Assembly (NCBI GenBank): GCA_024509875.1
Contig: JAMPIV010019862.1
Coordinates: 415,001 to 479,000 of the forward strand
Source: Oreohelix idahoensis
Lineage: Eukaryota; Mollusca; Gastropoda; Stylommatophora; Oreohelicidae
Reading direction: 5' to 3'
DNA: 64,000 nucleotides
This document shows, piece after piece, positions 19,224-30,403 of this stretch. The notes below the pieces were generated by a model. It ran no database searches. It worked only from the letters and a program-made list of their open reading frames with translations, and was not told where the DNA came from. Numbering within the stretch: position 1 is the stretch's first letter; the number at the start of each line of letters is the position of its first letter. A program made the translations under genes and the position numbers.

Positions 19224-22200
19224 CTGATCAGTTGTGCGCCATAACAACGAATGCGTGGGAAGGCAGTTATAACCTGACACGTTTCAGTGTTATTTCACTG
19301 TGAAAATCGCTTGCCAAGATACCAGACCTTGCTAGAGTGAAGCCTAGAATTCAAAATTCCTTCGTAACATACCGGACACCTTTTATTGGAGAATTTTGGA
19401 CGGACTTTCATAGCCCAGGAAATCTTTTTCACATTAAATAAGGAAACCTGGACTGGGGAAACTGAAGGACCACACACGAAGTTAGAGAGGGAACTTATTA
19501 AATTAACGACATCCCAGACGCGTGTAAGAGGCCGATTCAAGTCTCTTTTATTGATCTGAGCAAAAAGTATGTGAGCCAGGATTGGCGTAAGTTGTAATTT
19601 TACATTATATTTCTCATTACTAACATGTGAACTAACATAAAAATGTATATTACTATGTGAAGATTGATGTGTGAAAATTGCTAGTGAATATCCCAGTCAT
19701 TTGAGGCTGGCAACCTCAGCGTATATAATGATGATCCATGAACCATCACTGCCATGGCTGGTGATTGCTTTATTGCTAGTTTCTTAAAGAGAACTAAAAG
19801 CAATAGGTAATCCCAGGTTCCTATGGAGCAGGGAGGGAAAGATGAAAGAAATGTACATTCTAATTAAAATACTTACATTTTCAAAGCAGTGTAAAAGTCC
19901 ATATTGTAGCGAAAGGTTTTTCTGGTGTGATGATAGTGGTAGAGGAGAAGTAGAATCTCTCTCCGGAAAGTATGAAGTCCCAGTGCCAGAGAAGTGCACT
20001 GGTATCACAATTGAGTTACGGCTGTGAATACTCTGAGCTGGACAATAGATTTAGGCTTCAGAAGTATACTTTGCCACCTTCGCTATAGTAACCCTATGTG
20101 ATAATATAATTTAATTAGAAAAAGTAACTCAAAATTTAACAGTTAATAATTTACCAAGTCAAATGAGTACAATTTCATAATTTATTTATATACATCTATC
20201 TAGCTTTGAAATGAGAAATGGGTGTTGGAAGATGGTAAAATGTATGATTATTTATATTTACAAATTAAAATAAATAATAGTAAAAAAATCTTGGATGAAT
20301 CTTCCAATGAAATTATAAAAGTCTGTCACAGTATATTTTTGATATATCTTGCTATCTAGTCTCTGGCTGTTATCATCATCGACATTCGCTTTAGAAACTG
20401 CTCACAGTGTTTGTTGGATGGGATACAGAAAAACTCATCTTATGTTTGCTTGAGGTTCCTGAGACACACTGATGATCAGGAAGACTTTCCTTCAGCCCGC
20501 CCTATAACTACGGGGGACTAAGGTGTTGAAGATTGTTTGACCACTAGGCTTCAGTTAGCAGGATCAAAGGTCCTCACGTCTTTAGTTTAAACTCGATCAC
20601 GAACTCGATCAGGAACGATCATAAAACCCTCTTAGGATTAATAAGCGCACGGTGAGGCTCTATTTGCTGAAGTCTATCTGCCCTGCATGCAGTGTGAAAA
20701 AAAACTTTTCTTGCAGATACTGTCTTCCAGTTTCTGACTCTGGCTTCTGGATTTGGTGTGTGTGTTTTTAAACGCGCCGCTGTGTCCGTATATTTGGTCG
20801 ACTCTCCCGTACGAGAAAGCACCGTCTGAAGTTCGATAAGATTTTCGTTTAATCTCTTGGTTTGAGGCGATCTGTGCTTTTTCTGTACTTGTTTTCTCTT
20901 CTTGTCACTACACACCTATATCTTTCCTTCCTTCCTATGTATCCTTTCATTTTCCCAATATGAAGCGTTCATTCTATCCATGTTTTATCGAAATCCGTGG
21001 AGGTATGTATTATTAATAAATTTTCAAAGATCATGAGCTAACTATTAGCAGATGTGATGACTATGAAAAATATCAATTATTTTTAAAACTATTTATATTT
21101 GAATAATATCCTTTTGGATATCATTCATACTCTATCTCCTTTGGTGAATTATTATTATTTAAATGTCTTTCAACCAGGCTTGCTCTTGTAGCTTTAGATT
21201 TTTTTTCTCCAGCTAATGCAAACTTTTAAGGTCGGCCATGTTTCATATACTCGCTATCCCTACCTTCATCAATGCTGGTCGGCTAGACGAAGCGCAACTT
21301 TTTCAGCCACTTTCAAACTTCAAAGCAAGTCCCACCGCGTTGTCCCTGCACTCTTATCTGTGTGTGTGTGTCTCGCGTTACACATTTTTTCACAAAAAAA
21401 CTAGTGGTACCAAATCTCGCTACACATATAAACATATTCACTTTAAAATTCACGTACGTTTTCAAGCTTTAAACAAGTGTAAATGTCTATGTGAAAATAT
21501 TCATTTTAAAGTTAATGGAAATTTCAAACTTTTCAATCAGTGTAAACATAAATGAAAACATATTCAATTTATATTGTGAACACTTTTCAGTCAGTGGAGA
21601 TGTAAATGTAAACAGACTCTATATGTATTATAAACCTGTTCATTTAAATGTAGTGTAAAGCTAAAGCTATTCAATTTAAATGTAAAGAAAGTTTATCCCG
21701 AGGGTAAATTCTGAGATAAATGGGATGGTAGAATAGAAGAGGGGTCACATAAGTATGTGCTGGGAAACGCAATACCGAGGAGAGCGTTTTGTTTCTATTC
21801 TTTATTATAGTTATTGGTGGTACCAGCAGAAAGTACTATCTCTGGAACCAAGTGAAGGTAGAAGTGGACTGACGTTGTGCGAGACGCCATCATAAGAGGG
21901 TCTTATAGACAGACGCAGGACCAGCTTGGCCGTTACTCCTTGACGTTCTAGGAACGTGCGGCGCCTTTAACCTTGACCAGCGGCGAGCGAGAGCAGTGTA
22001 CACAGAACCCATCAGCGGGAGCAGAAACTACTATTGGCAGCTAAGTGAAAAATATACGCTGCCAAAGTGAACTTCCTTCAAAAGACTTCTATTATCTATC
22101 ACTGATGAATCCTTTCTTTTAAACTATTCAATTTATTTTCAAACTGATAAAACCTAAAGTGATTATTAAATTTTGTTATTTGTAATGTTACAAATTTAAC

Positions 22201-22289
22201 TTCGATTTAATCATTTTAAAGTTACTGCATGTTTGTTTCAATCAATTTACTACACACACTCTAAACCAGAGCTTTACCTGAATAATAAG
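19224..22289. other. Long stretch without a recognisable gene
   Basis: AT-rich DNA. A GAGGCTGGCAACCTC motif at 19702-19717 belongs to repeat R1. Imperfectly repeated phrases (TTTTCAAGC...AGTGTAAAT...) occur at 21440-21680 and may be an old tandem array. The open frames at 20619-20915 and 21238-21555 resemble nothing that I know. Confidence 0.5.
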
Positions 22290-22600
22290 AATTCCATTGA
22301 GTAAATCAGGGGTAGGGGCTTGAACGAGCTGAAATTAATAAGTGCTTAATTCTTTCACAAAAGTTGTCGGCAGATTCTAGAATTAACTTGTTCAGCCAAA
22401 GCAGCCTTGTTTTCGCTTATCTGAATATTTTGTGAAGACTCCCTTTGTAATAGAAGTGTCATTAAAATTCTATTTACTTCTCTGCCAAGAGTAATCTTGT
22501 GCGAAGGTAGATACCTTTGAAGCCCATATTAGATACTCTTGAATTTTGGCCACTGTTGGACTACTACTGCAAAGCAGGGGAGGCAATACCGTCACAAAGA
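22290..22600 (-). repeat. Dispersed repeat R4, copy 1
   Basis: On the minus strand it reads ATTGCCTCCCCTGCTTTGCA, then CCAACAGTGGCCAAAATTCA and a CTCTTGGCAGAGA-like part, then an AAGGGAGTCTTCACAAAATA part. The same order is found on the plus strand at 57598-57830. Confidence 0.75.
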
Positions 22601-23229
22601 TCTAATAAGAAGATTCAATGGAGCATTCGTAGTCCAAATTAAATAGCCCTAAGGAAATTGAAAGCTTGACGTATGGCTACCGAGAAAAAACAAATCTGGA
22701 GAGCATGTACAGATACATACCACAATTGTGCAGAGATTTCATGAGCACCTGCTTAAATCTTGATTTCTCTGCAGCATTTTTCCTCACATTTCTATTATGT
22801 GTAAATATGTAGCAAAATAACTTAATTGAAATATCAGGACAGAATTGTGTTCATTTAATACAGGAAATAATATACAAATAAACATTGCTTCTTTGTCTTT
22901 ATTGTTGGCCTGCTGGAACGAGCCCGTGAAAGTAATTGTTTGTGAGAGGAAGAACAACCTTATCAGGAAATAGCCTCCAAACTCTGACCATTTTGGGAAG
23001 ATGTGTAATCGTAAAGAACATTGAAATAAATATTTTTTGAAGCAAATGAACATCTGAGAAGAGAACGTAAGAATTAAGCTATAGATTTGAACTGAGATTC
23101 TCTTAACCCGCCACAGGCTGTCTTCACCAGGACGCTCAAGATGAAATAAGTATGTCACTGTAAGGCACGTGTGCGGAGATAGAATTAAGAAACCAACTAG
23201 AAAGTGAATAATTATGATGGCACATTATT
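22601..23229. other. No recognisable feature
   Basis: AT-rich sequence; the 124-residue open frame at 22784-23158 has no recognisable family. Confidence 0.5.
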
Positions 23230-23512
23230 CTGTCTAAAAAAGGTAAAGGATCCCGTTACACGCCCATTGAGGCACCCTTGGAATATGGTGTTAGGTCCAT
23301 ATTTTCTTGACAATCGGCACACCAGGGGTGATGTGGTCAGCATCACGCCGGCCGCCTTAACCTTCCCAGAGTTTCGCTGGTACCCAATTGGGGCTGGGTT
23401 GAACCCGGAGCAGTTTACGGCCTAAAAAACCCCCCACCTCATCTAGGGATCGAACCATAGACCACTGAGCTAGGAAGCCAGTGCACTAACCACTATGCTA
23501 CCGCGGCTCCTA
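23230..23512 (-). mobile_element. tRNA-derived SINE, family 2
   Basis: Read on the minus strand from 23512, the head is tRNA-like: TAGCATAGTGGTTAGTGCAC (A box) and GGTTCGATCCC (B box) about 35 bases later, both as expected for an internal RNA polymerase III promoter. The body (to about 23230) contains GGGTTCAACCCAGCCCCAAT and ends near GGGATCCTTTACC. The head resembles the family-1 SINEs elsewhere in the window but the body is different. Confidence 0.75.
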
Positions 23513-23571
23513 AAGCTGCTTATAATTGGTTTTTGAAAAATGATTTCCATATTCTAATTTTTTATTTCAAA

Positions 23572-23891
23572 TACATTCTTCTTCTTCTTCCTCGTTCGCC
23601 CTGAAAAGGACGGTGGTTGCGTTGTGTCTGTTTGCGCCAAAGCTGTGATATCTGCACCTTTCGGTCGACACATCCGACTTCTGCACGGCATTTTTTAGGG
23701 ACCGGGTTTGCCTTCCCATTTCGATCCGTACTCGCTCAGCCAGACTGCACTGCTGCAGAATGTTTCCAGGACCACCACGTGGAGGTGGAGTACGGTCTTG
23801 ACCAGCTCTGGTTCGCTGGTCCTGATGCAAGCAGTCGAGCTATGGGTCGCTGACTGCATTCACTATTGCTGCATCTTTGGGTCCCTACATT
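23572..23891 (-). mobile_element. SINE with (GAA)n tail, copy 1
   Basis: Target duplication TACATT at 23572-23577 and 23886-23891. On the minus strand the element (23885 to 23578, 308 bp) starts GGGACCCAAAGATGCAGCAA and ends GGGCGAACGAGGAAGAAGAA. A copy with the same start and end is at 55370-55680. The last 20 bases match the end of the LINE at 35.0 kb, so it probably uses that LINE's reverse transcriptase. The 5' end is not obviously tRNA-like. Open frames on both strands across it are artefacts. Confidence 0.85.
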
Positions 23892-24014
23892 CAACAGTTT
23901 CGATCATCGTGCAAAATTTCATTTTAATGTGATGACTCCTTCTGATACCCCCAAAACTTTGGATGCGTTTTTCTCAAAACACACTTCAGTGGAGATGGAA
24001 GAAAGCAGTAATAG

Positions 24015-24240
24015 GGCGACGACCTGTTGATAGCATTACAAGGCAGTCCTTGTTCTAGAATCCACAGGGAAAGAGAGGCAGATGTAGACCAAAAAACACA
24101 TGGAAAAGAGAACTGGATACAGAGGTGAAAATGATGAGGAAAACATGGAAAGAACTTGAGCGGATGGCACAGGACAGGAAGATTTGGCATGTGTTTGTTG
24201 AAGGCTTATGCTCCTCGGGGAGCTAAAGGGTATTGATTGA
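24015..24240 (+). mobile_element. LINE-B 3' fragment
   Basis: Plus-strand sequence running ACCTGTTGATAGCATTACAA through ACATGGAAAAGAGAACTGGA to TTGTTGAAGGCTTATGCTCC, ending in a GATTGATT tail. It matches the C-terminus and 3' end of the LINE-B copy at 52645-53900. Confidence 0.8.
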
Positions 24241-24436
24241 TTAACACTTATTGTTACCAACTCTGGGATTCATTAAATTTTTAGTCATCATGTGACGCTT
24301 CTGAACAATACATAGACCTAAATGCCTGGGCACCTTCATAAAATCAGATGAAGAAGCAATTCTGAAAAAATAAACCAAAACAAAACAACAATAACACAGT
24401 ATTTCAGAAATCAACATGCGCATTCTGTAAAAAAAA

Positions 24437-24770
24437 AATCGTTGTTAGTGGAAGTAACAGAGTTCGTTCTTCAGTGTTATATAGAGTTTATAGTGCCACA
24501 TGGAAGCGAATCATGGACAGTCAGGATTTATCCTTAAAGGCAACAGATGTGGTTTTACAGAAAAAAATGTTCGTTAAAAAAAACCAGTATTCGAGATAAT
24601 GGTAAGCGTCCTATGCATTAAATCTTTGTCAGTGGAAGTCAGAACGGAAGTTCTTCAGTGTTACGTAGAACTCATAGTGCCATATGGAAGCAAATCATGG
24701 ACAGCGAGAAAACAATCACAATACCTGGATGCAATAGAGATGTGGTTTTACAGGTAAATTATATGCATGG
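24437..24770 (+). mobile_element. LINE-C fragment, internally duplicated
   Basis: Two direct copies of about 130 bp (24437-24560 and 24625-24770) each encode the RT thumb segment: the second reads LSVEVRTEVLQCYVELIVPY then GSKSWTARKQSQYLDAIEMW. The GSESWT...EMWFYR pattern is standard for RTE-like LINEs. The first copy diverges after SESWTVR. The protein continues at 25405 after an insertion. Confidence 0.7.
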
Positions 24771-25404
24771 AGGCATATCTAGAGTCATCCTTATATGACC
24801 ACCAGCTATGCACAATGCTACAAAATATATACGTGGAAGTGAACCTATGTCTGTGAGGCTAATTACATCCTCATTGACTCTTGACATCATCCACACACTT
24901 CCAGTGATTCCCCCTGTGGTGAAACTTGTTGAGAACCCAGCATTGCACACTAAGCTTGCAGAAGTCACTTGAGCCCCAGGCGTAATACTTTCGCTTTGAC
25001 TCGGTTGACTGCATGCAGAAGGATATCACTGTGAACCCAGGGGAAGCTGAAACGTTGCTCTGAGCAGGACGTGACAATTCCTTGGGAAAGCCCAGAACCA
25101 GAGTACAGTATTTAGCTCTGCATAATTGGAGAGCCCCCTTGGATGGCGGAGAATGCACAGTATGCAACGCACTTCTTACTCCTAGCTTGGAACCAGTTAT
25201 GACAATCCTTTAAATGCAAGCCAAGCTGGAGAAACGAGCTCATGACTTCAACTCAACACATTTCGGAATGGCAGAAAAGCCACAGGAAAAGCCTAGATCG
25301 GCAGTCTCGTAGATAATACCAAGGAGTCTTCAACTTGGTGTTGGCTGCTAAAGAGCGAGAAGCTCAGTAGCTCTAGTTAAACAACAACAACAACAACAAC
25401 AGAT
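24758..25404 (+). mobile_element. Retroposon-like insert with (AAC)n tail in LINE-C
   Basis: It separates EMWFYR (24770) from RVSWTAKKTNED (25405) of the same LINE-C protein and ends in AACAACAACAACAACAACAG. Possible flanking duplication CAGGTAAA / CAGATAAA has one mismatch. Its content is not recognised. Confidence 0.5.
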
Positions 25405-25622
25405 AAAGAGTGTTTAGAGTGTCATGGACAGCCAAGAAGACAAACGAGGACGTCCTTAGCGAGACCAGCATGGAAAGGAAGCTTATTTGACACATCACGA
25501 GGAAGCAATCGATGTTTGCTTTGCAAATTCTGAGAAGAGGGATGCTGGAATACATTGTGGCAACAGATGACGTAGAAGGGGGAAAACAGCGATGGGATGG
25601 TAATGAGAGAAAATACTGAGAG
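25405..25622 (+). pseudogene. LINE-C C-terminal fragment
   Basis: The plus strand reads RVSWTAKKTNEDVLSETSME then, past a stop, RKQSMFALQILRRGMLEYIV and GGKQRWDGNERKY. It matches the usual LINE order of a WTxxxTNEEVL helix, a G-H-x-x-R-like segment and a basic GKRxRxR end, in a decayed form. Confidence 0.65.
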
Positions 25623-26149
25623 ACAACCATTAATTGATAAACTGCCCTAGTGTCTTGCCGTTGTTGAAAGACAAAACATCGCCTGTGCCAGTCGGCATGG
25701 TGTTTGAGGGGTAATGAAGATGTTTCGAATACATCTTTAAATAATGGTTATTTCTACTTTTGTTCTTATAATCAGGGCCGTATTTAAAGTGTGCGCCATC
25801 GTGAGCCAAATCTGATATACCGCCCAACTTCCCTATTCATTCACACAATTTCTGTTTCGCTCATTTCAGAGCATAGCGCCATCACTACATTTCGTCCCCT
25901 TGAAGGAATCCTGCCTCGAAACTCCTGTGCTCTTGTAGCGGTGGGTGTTGTAGCAACTTATTTATTTTAAATCCCGAGGTTGCCAGCCTCATGGACAACC
26001 TCATATTAATCGCTGTTTACGACATGCATGGGGGAGCATCTCCATTATTGAGGCAGGTTGGATAACATTTCACAAATTCTCTAACTTCATTCGCGGTGTG
26101 TCCTTAGCTAAGTAAGTGATTACGTTATTATAATCCATTTGTCGCTTCA
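25623..26149. repeat. Dispersed repeat R1 copy and flanking sequence without a gene
   Basis: At 25976-26060 the sequence GAGGTTGCCAGCCTCATGGA is followed by AACCTCATATTAATCGC and TTACGACATGCATGGGGGA, the fullest R1 copy in the window. The rest of this stretch holds nothing that I recognise. Confidence 0.5.
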
Positions 26150-26350
26150 GTTCAGATTCCACACACACGATGAACCGACTTAACGGTATTTCTGAGCATG
26201 GAATAAGAACATGCTCCGTTACTTATATGCTGTTGTGCCATAGGTGTAGCAGCGTCATCATGTAAACAAAATATTATTACAGAAACAACCGCTGCAATAG
26301 ATTGTGCTTTGCCTAAACTTCCTCGGGGGAGGGAGAGGCGCTTCTGCAAA
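26150..26350 (-). repeat. Dispersed repeat R5, copy 2
   Basis: ATCATGTAAACAAAATATTA and TTACAGAAACAACCGCTGCA correspond to 13858-13895 of the first copy. Confidence 0.45.
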
Positions 26351-26662
26351 GGTAGGAGCGAAAAAGGAGATAATGATTATGATAAAATAAAAATGTAGCT
26401 ACGCTTTACTCGTAATGAGAAGAAAAACTTTTCATCTAACAATTACAAACAACTGCATATTTGTAACAAGTAAAGAATGTTTCCATCTTGAAATTTGCCG
26501 CCCTAGAACATGTGCAACCCTTTACCACGGCCCACCTTGGCCGGATTCAATAATACCTGGCACAGCTTTTAACTTATAAATACGCTTTTACTTATTTAGC
26601 TTAGATATTAATACTTCATTTCTTCTCTTTCCCTACCTCTTTTTCTATGTCTCTCTCTCTGT

Positions 26663-26855
<193 letters not shown>

Positions 26856-26857
<2 letters not shown>

Positions 26858-28399
26858 CCTGTCACAAAAAGTAGGGGATATTTTAAGATGGTATGTATTA
26901 TTTTACAAAAGAGTGGATTTCGTATTTTAATGGTTGTATGGACATATCGAGCACGCTCTTCTCCACTCTCACGTGCAATATCATGTTGACCTGGTGACTC
27001 GTGATGAGTAAGCCAATCCCAAGAACAGAGGTGGGGCCCATCCGTAAAGTTCACACAATATTCTTTTTCACAAAAATGCGTGTATCTCGGGTTTGATGAA
27101 CACTACTCACCATGGACAGGTATAAAAAGATTCTGCAACAGATACAATTTTTTTTCTTCGTCATCGAACGTTTGACAGAACAGCAGAGATGGATAGGCAT
27201 AGGCATGTTGCAAACCGGAAGTCGCCAAGTGGATGTTGCTCGGAACCTCAATGTTTCACAGTCAGTTGTCAGCAGACTGTGGAACAGGTATCAAAATTTC
27301 CGCACAGTGGCTGATCTGCCTCGAACTGGCCGCCAAAGAGTCACTACACGCCGCCAAGATCAACCTCTTGTTACTCAGGCCCTCAGAACTCGGACTCTAA
27401 ATGCTACTTAACTTCAGCAACACCTTCAACAGACCACTGGGATCCGAGTCTCAACTCAGACAGTACGAAACCGTTTGCACCAAGTGCAACTAGCCTCACG
27501 CAGACCGTTTGTAGCTTTGCCCATGTCACCACAACACAGGCGAGCAAGAATGGATTGGTGCCAACGTCATCATCGGTGGATCAATCAACAGTGGGCATCA
27601 GTGATGTTTTCTGATGAGTCCCGTTTCGTTTTGGATTTTCATGATCGTCGAATACCTGTCTGGCGACGGCGAGGTAAGCGTTACCAGCCTCCTGCAACTG
27701 TTGCACACAACCGTTATGGAGGTGGCAGTGTAATGGTGTGGGCAGGCATCTGTATGAATGACAGGACCGACCTTCACATATGCCAGGTCAATATCACAGG
27801 GCTCTACTACCGTGACAACATCATCGAGCCTATCGTTGTGCCATTTGCTCAACGGCACGGACCAGATTTCATCTTCCAGGATGACAATGCACGTCCTCAC
27901 CGTGCTCGCGTCGTCCAAGATCACCTTCAGATGCAGCACATCTGAACGTTACCGTGGCCGCCGATGTCCCCCGACCTGTCTCCTATTTAGCATTTGTGGG
28001 ACCTCCTGAATAGACGCGTCCAACAACGTCCAGCCGCTCCACAGACTCTTCAGCAGTTAGCCCAGGCCCTTCAGCAGGAGTGGCAGAGAATTCCCCAAGA
28101 CAACATCAGAAGGCTTATTTGCAGCATGAGACGTTGTTGCAATGCATGTTTAGCGGCAAACGGGGGCCCTACACGTGTTTAGAAATATTGGAATATTTTT
28201 GTGAAAATGAAGTACCTACCCCGTCTTGGTTGCCAGTGCGATTAAAATCATGTGAGTAAAGCCATAACACTTCTTATACCGCAAATGTCTTGTTATGATG
28301 CTCAAGTTTACTTGTACGAAGGAATAAATGAACTAATTTGAAATATATTGTCTTTGGATAACTTTTAAATTCAATATCCCCTACTTTTTGTGACAGGTA
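26856..28399 (+). mobile_element. Tc1-type DNA transposon
   Basis: The element spans 26858-28397 (1540 bp) between TA dinucleotides (26856-26857, 28398-28399). Both ends read CCTGTCACAAAAAGTAGGGG and match for 25 bases. It carries one transposase gene with a DD34E layout and three nonsense codons in a single uninterrupted frame. The clean 25-bp ends and lack of frameshifts suggest a rather young but dead copy. Confidence 0.95.
27112..28182 (+). pseudogene. Tc1 transposase with three in-frame stops
   Basis: One frame runs from about 27112 to the stop at 28182. The N-terminus has paired helix-turn-helix motifs: LTEQQRWIGIGMLQTGSRQV with DVARNLNVSQSVVSRLWNRY, then TGRQRVTTRRQD. The catalytic domain shows VMFSDESRFVL (first Asp), RYGGGSVMVWAGI, IFQDDNARPHRAR (second Asp) and MSPDLSPI-stop-HLWDLL. 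Exactly 34 residues separate the second Asp from that stop, so the third catalytic residue, normally Glu (GAG), is now TAG at 27988-27990. The other stops are at 27409-27411 and 27943-27945. In intact relatives the protein excises and reinserts the element at TA. The ATG at 27112 is a guess; an upstream start is not excluded. Confidence 0.93.
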
Positions 28400-28643
28400 T
28401 ATATACCGTATATATATATTCTATATTCTCCACATCACTGCTCAGCAACTTTAGCTGCTTCTCTGTACAACTTTTCTTTGTTTAGCAACATCTTACTATA
28501 TACACGGTTGGTACATTTATAGCAACGACTATTTTTTGGGCACTGATGTTCTTAATATTATTTTTTTGTTCGCAGGATTTTTAAACATGGAAATCTATCT
28601 TCTATTAATCCATTTATTTATTCAGCTGTTCATTCAATTTCCC

Positions 28644-28825
28644 AGTGGCGTACTAAGGGGGTTGCGAAGGGGGGGGGGGGGGCGGTGCGCCCCAGATTTC
28701 AGCCAGGAAGGTGGTGCTATTGGACACTATTATGATAGTACCTAATGTTGCAAGTGTGTTTCTTTATGGGGGAGGGCGCTAAAGGTAGTATCCACTCCGG
28801 GTGCCAGATACTTTGGGGGCGCCTC
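28644..28825 (+). repeat. Dispersed repeat R3, copy 2
   Basis: GTGGCGTACTAAGGGGGTTG, a long G run, GCTATTGGACACTATTATGA and CCGGGTGCCAGATACTTTGG follow the same order as 13450-13660. Confidence 0.7.
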
Positions 28826-29799
28826 TGCAACTTCCTACTTCTCCCATGTATTCAACTCTTTACAGTTTTCTTTCTTCTGTGACAATTTTCGAATAGTTTT
28901 GTCTTATATCTTCTTTCCACTACTTTTATTTATTTTCGGTATTTGTCTTCTTGTGCAGCTTTGGCCTGTCTCGTTTAACGACGAAAGCTGTTGTGACTGA
29001 ATGTTTATTTTTTCCACCGATATACACAGCTTGTGTTTTACAATTTTGTATGGATTTAGAACATGCAATTAGAGCCTTCTTTTCAACCTATTTGGTTATA
29101 TCAGAGCGCTTTTATCATCCAAAAAATATGTCAACTCTGTTGACTGCTAACCCGATCAGCGTTGATTGATAAGTCCTGAAAAAGACCAACATTATCTATC
29201 TGCTAGCATAAAGCCTTTTTTTTTTTCCTCGCATGAGGTTGCATAATTTTTTCCTCGCATGAGGTCGCATTAACTCGCATGAGTCGCATTGGAACACGCC
29301 AAACACAAACGCATGTCCCAACACAAAAAGACCCAATGACTCACAAGTGTCACCAATGATCCTCTGTGTTTTCACACAAAAGATCTAATGACACATAAGT
29401 GTCACTGTACTGATCTTTTGTGCCGGGCACATGGTTATATTAGGGCGCATGTCCAAACATCAAAGACCCTTAGGTTTGGGAATCAAAAGTTAACTTACAA
29501 CTGCTAGCATAAAGCCATAAAAAGGACTCGTCAGCTACATCAAAAGACAAGATGAGGTGGGAGTGTAACAATGAGTTCGAGGTCAGTATATAATAAAAAG
29601 ATCAAGTGTAGAAATCCAGTTTAAAAAATTAGCATAACAGCGGTAACGGACTGTTAAGCCTTGATAAAAGTGAACTAAAATATGATTTGTGGGGTTTGAG
29701 GCAAAGGGAGTTAAATCTTTAATTGCGCCCCTTGTAAAAAGTCGAGGTTTTAAGAATTCATGTGTAAAAGAATATGGTTTCAAAAATGTGCACAATGCT
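28826..29799. repeat. Dispersed repeat R2 copies in gene-free sequence
   Basis: GGTTATATCAGAGCGC at 29093 and GGTTATATTAGGGCGCATGT at 29432 with TCCTCGCATGAGGT upstream belong to repeat R2, seen again at 37738, 38080 and 59450. The rest shows nothing. Confidence 0.5.
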
Positions 29800-30403
29800 A
29801 TTAAAATATCATATATATATATATCGGTGGTCATATAATAACAGAAGATGCCAGATGTGAAACAGAAATCAAGAAGAGAATAGGAATGGCCAAAGCTACA
29901 TTCGACATGAAACATATACGGACATCTAAACAGTTATCTCACAAATTAAAACTGAGAATCATAAAGTGTTATATATATTCTGCATTTCTGTATGGTGCAG
30001 AAACATGGACGATGAATAAGCATTTGGAAGAAAGAATTGAGGCTCTTGAAATGTGGATATATAGAAGAATGGGGCGTATCTCATGGAAAGAGAAGAAAAC
30101 AAATAAGGAGGTCCTAGAAAATCTAGGTATGAAAAGAGAACTAATGAGGGAGATCAAAGTTCGGCAGCTAAAATACTTTGGCCACATAAAAAGGCATAAC
30201 ACCTTGCAGAAGACCACAATAGAAGGGAGAGGTGAAAGCAAACGTGCAAGGGGAAGACAGCGCTATAAGTGGGAAGATAACATCAAGAGATGGACAGGAA
30301 AGAGTCTATCAGAGTGCACCACCAAGACAAGAGACAGAAGACGTTGGAGATCCATTACAGCCAACCTTCGTTGTGGAGATGGCAGCTGATGATGATTAAA
30401 ATA
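29800..30403 (+). mobile_element. LINE-D, 5'-truncated copy
   Basis: ATTAAAATA at 29800-29808 and 30395-30403 is a likely 9-bp target duplication. The insert begins in a TA run and ends in a TGATGATGAT tail. Degenerate relatives lie at 31600-31760 and 34290-34765. Confidence 0.75.
29829..30389 (+). CDS. LINE-D C-terminal reverse transcriptase fragment
   Basis: The open frame without stops reads HIITEDARCETEIKKRIGMA, then LKLRIIKCYIYSAFLYGAET with WTMNKHLEERIEALEMWIYR, then GRISWKEKKTNKEVLENLGM, REIKVRQLKYFGHIKRHNTL, GRGESKRARGRQRYKWEDNI and a DRRRWRSITANLR end. These are the thumb and C-terminal parts of an RTE-like LINE protein. The catalytic palm is missing through 5' truncation, so the fragment has no enzymatic role. 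The ATG at 29886 lies inside the domain; translation of the fragment is unlikely. Confidence 0.82.
   Translation, partial: GHIITEDARCETEIKKRIGMAKATFDMKHIRTSKQLSHKLKLRIIKCYIYSAFLYGAETWTMNKHLEERIEALEMWIYRRMGRISWKEKKTNKEVLENLGMKRELMREIKVRQLKYFGHIKRHNTLQKTTIEGRGESKRARGRQRYKWEDNIKRWTGKSLSECTTKTRDRRRWRSITANLRCGDGS

Noticed and set aside
20619..20915. A 98-residue minus-strand frame with a basic start
   Set aside because: No recognisable domain, no supporting splice or promoter context, and AT-rich surroundings where chance frames are common.
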